Part shown: positions 6,666 through 6,834 of the stretch, piece after piece | Layout: every line of letters starts with the position of its first letter | Numbering within the stretch: position 1 is the first letter of the stretch | NCBI GenBank assembly: GCA_020346965.1 | Contig: CP070793.1 | Span: forward strand, 509,731 to 516,564 | Source: Chloroflexota bacterium | Lineage (GTDB): Bacteria; Chloroflexota; Dehalococcoidia; GIF9; AB-539-J10 | Length of the DNA stretch: 6,834 bases | Reading direction: 5' to 3' | Program-made: the position numbers and the translations under genes | Notes under the pieces: model-generated | The model's input: the letters and a program-made list of their open reading frames with translations, nothing else | Database searches by the model: none | What the model was told of the DNA's origin: nothing

Positions 6666-6834
6666 CTGCTTAACTACAATTCTACCGAGTTCCCAATGGT
6701 GTTCATATAAATGTAAGCCTTTGCTTATGGCAATTATCTCTCCGTCATCGACTCCAATTTCTTTCGCCATCATTTCTTTCATTAATTGAATACCTGCTAG
6801 GTTTGATGGAAAACCACCCCATAGATCCCAAGAG
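6660..6834 (-). CDS. Thymidylate synthase-like protein (ThyA family), C-terminal fragment, cut by right edge
   Basis: The minus strand is open from the right edge to a TAA at 6662-6660 and gives 57 residues. They align by eye with the dUMP-binding end of thymidylate synthase: SWDLWGGFPSN matches the ThyA stretch with its conserved aspartate and asparagine (D169 and N177 in E. coli), and GLHLYEHHWE matches the conserved His and Tyr (H207 and Y209). The helix between them, AGIQLMKEMMAKEIGVDDGEIIA, fits the family. If complete, the enzyme would methylate dUMP (or hydroxymethylate a pyrimidine nucleotide) with methylene-tetrahydrofolate. Only 14 residues follow the tyrosine, whereas classical bacterial ThyA has about 55 more, ending in a conserved valine or isoleucine. 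That resembles short archaeal-type thymidylate synthases or a dCMP hydroxymethylase relative. The catalytic cysteine is off the window, so activity cannot be judged. The gene converges on trkA. Confidence 0.82.
   Translation of the reverse strand, partial: SWDLWGGFPSNLAGIQLMKEMMAKEIGVDDGEIIAISKGLHLYEHHWELGRIVVKQK

Overview
The window reads as an ordinary bacterial chromosomal segment with short intergenic gaps and genes on both strands. Protein character (a FabF with a C-terminal signature close to those of Gram-positives and Chloroflexota, a small DsbD-like CcdA paired with a thioredoxin-fold lipoprotein, and a short ThyA-like protein) suggests a Chloroflexota/Dehalococcoidia-type or similar anaerobe. 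That taxonomic guess comes from overall resemblance only and is weak.

Layout, left to right: (1) the C-terminal third of a FabF-type 3-oxoacyl-ACP synthase on the plus strand, cut by the left edge; (2) a minus-strand two-gene operon, ccdA followed by a TlpA/ResA-like thioredoxin lipoprotein, whose 3' end overlaps the fabF end by 20 bp tail to tail; (3) a complete tRNA-Ala(TGC) on the plus strand with encoded CCA; (4) about 200 bp without a convincing gene, holding a possible decayed reading frame; (5) a minus-strand MarR-family regulator; (6) a 271-bp divergent intergenic region with repeated TTGAC/GTCAA half-sites; (7) plus-strand glpK, then trkH and trkA; (8) a plausible terminator, then the C-terminal end of a thymidylate-synthase-like gene on the minus strand, cut by the right edge.

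Functionally, CcdA would carry reducing equivalents across the membrane to the thioredoxin-like protein. TrkH and TrkA (1 bp apart) form a K+ uptake pore and its nucleotide-binding regulatory subunit. GlpK phosphorylates glycerol and stands without glpF or glpD in view. MarR is the obvious candidate regulator of the marR/glpK intergenic region.

I found no convincing undescribed system here. The points most worth a second look are the degenerate dinucleotide-binding loop of TrkA, the half-site cluster between marR and glpK, the possible gene remnant after the tRNA, and the unusually short C-terminus of the ThyA-like protein.
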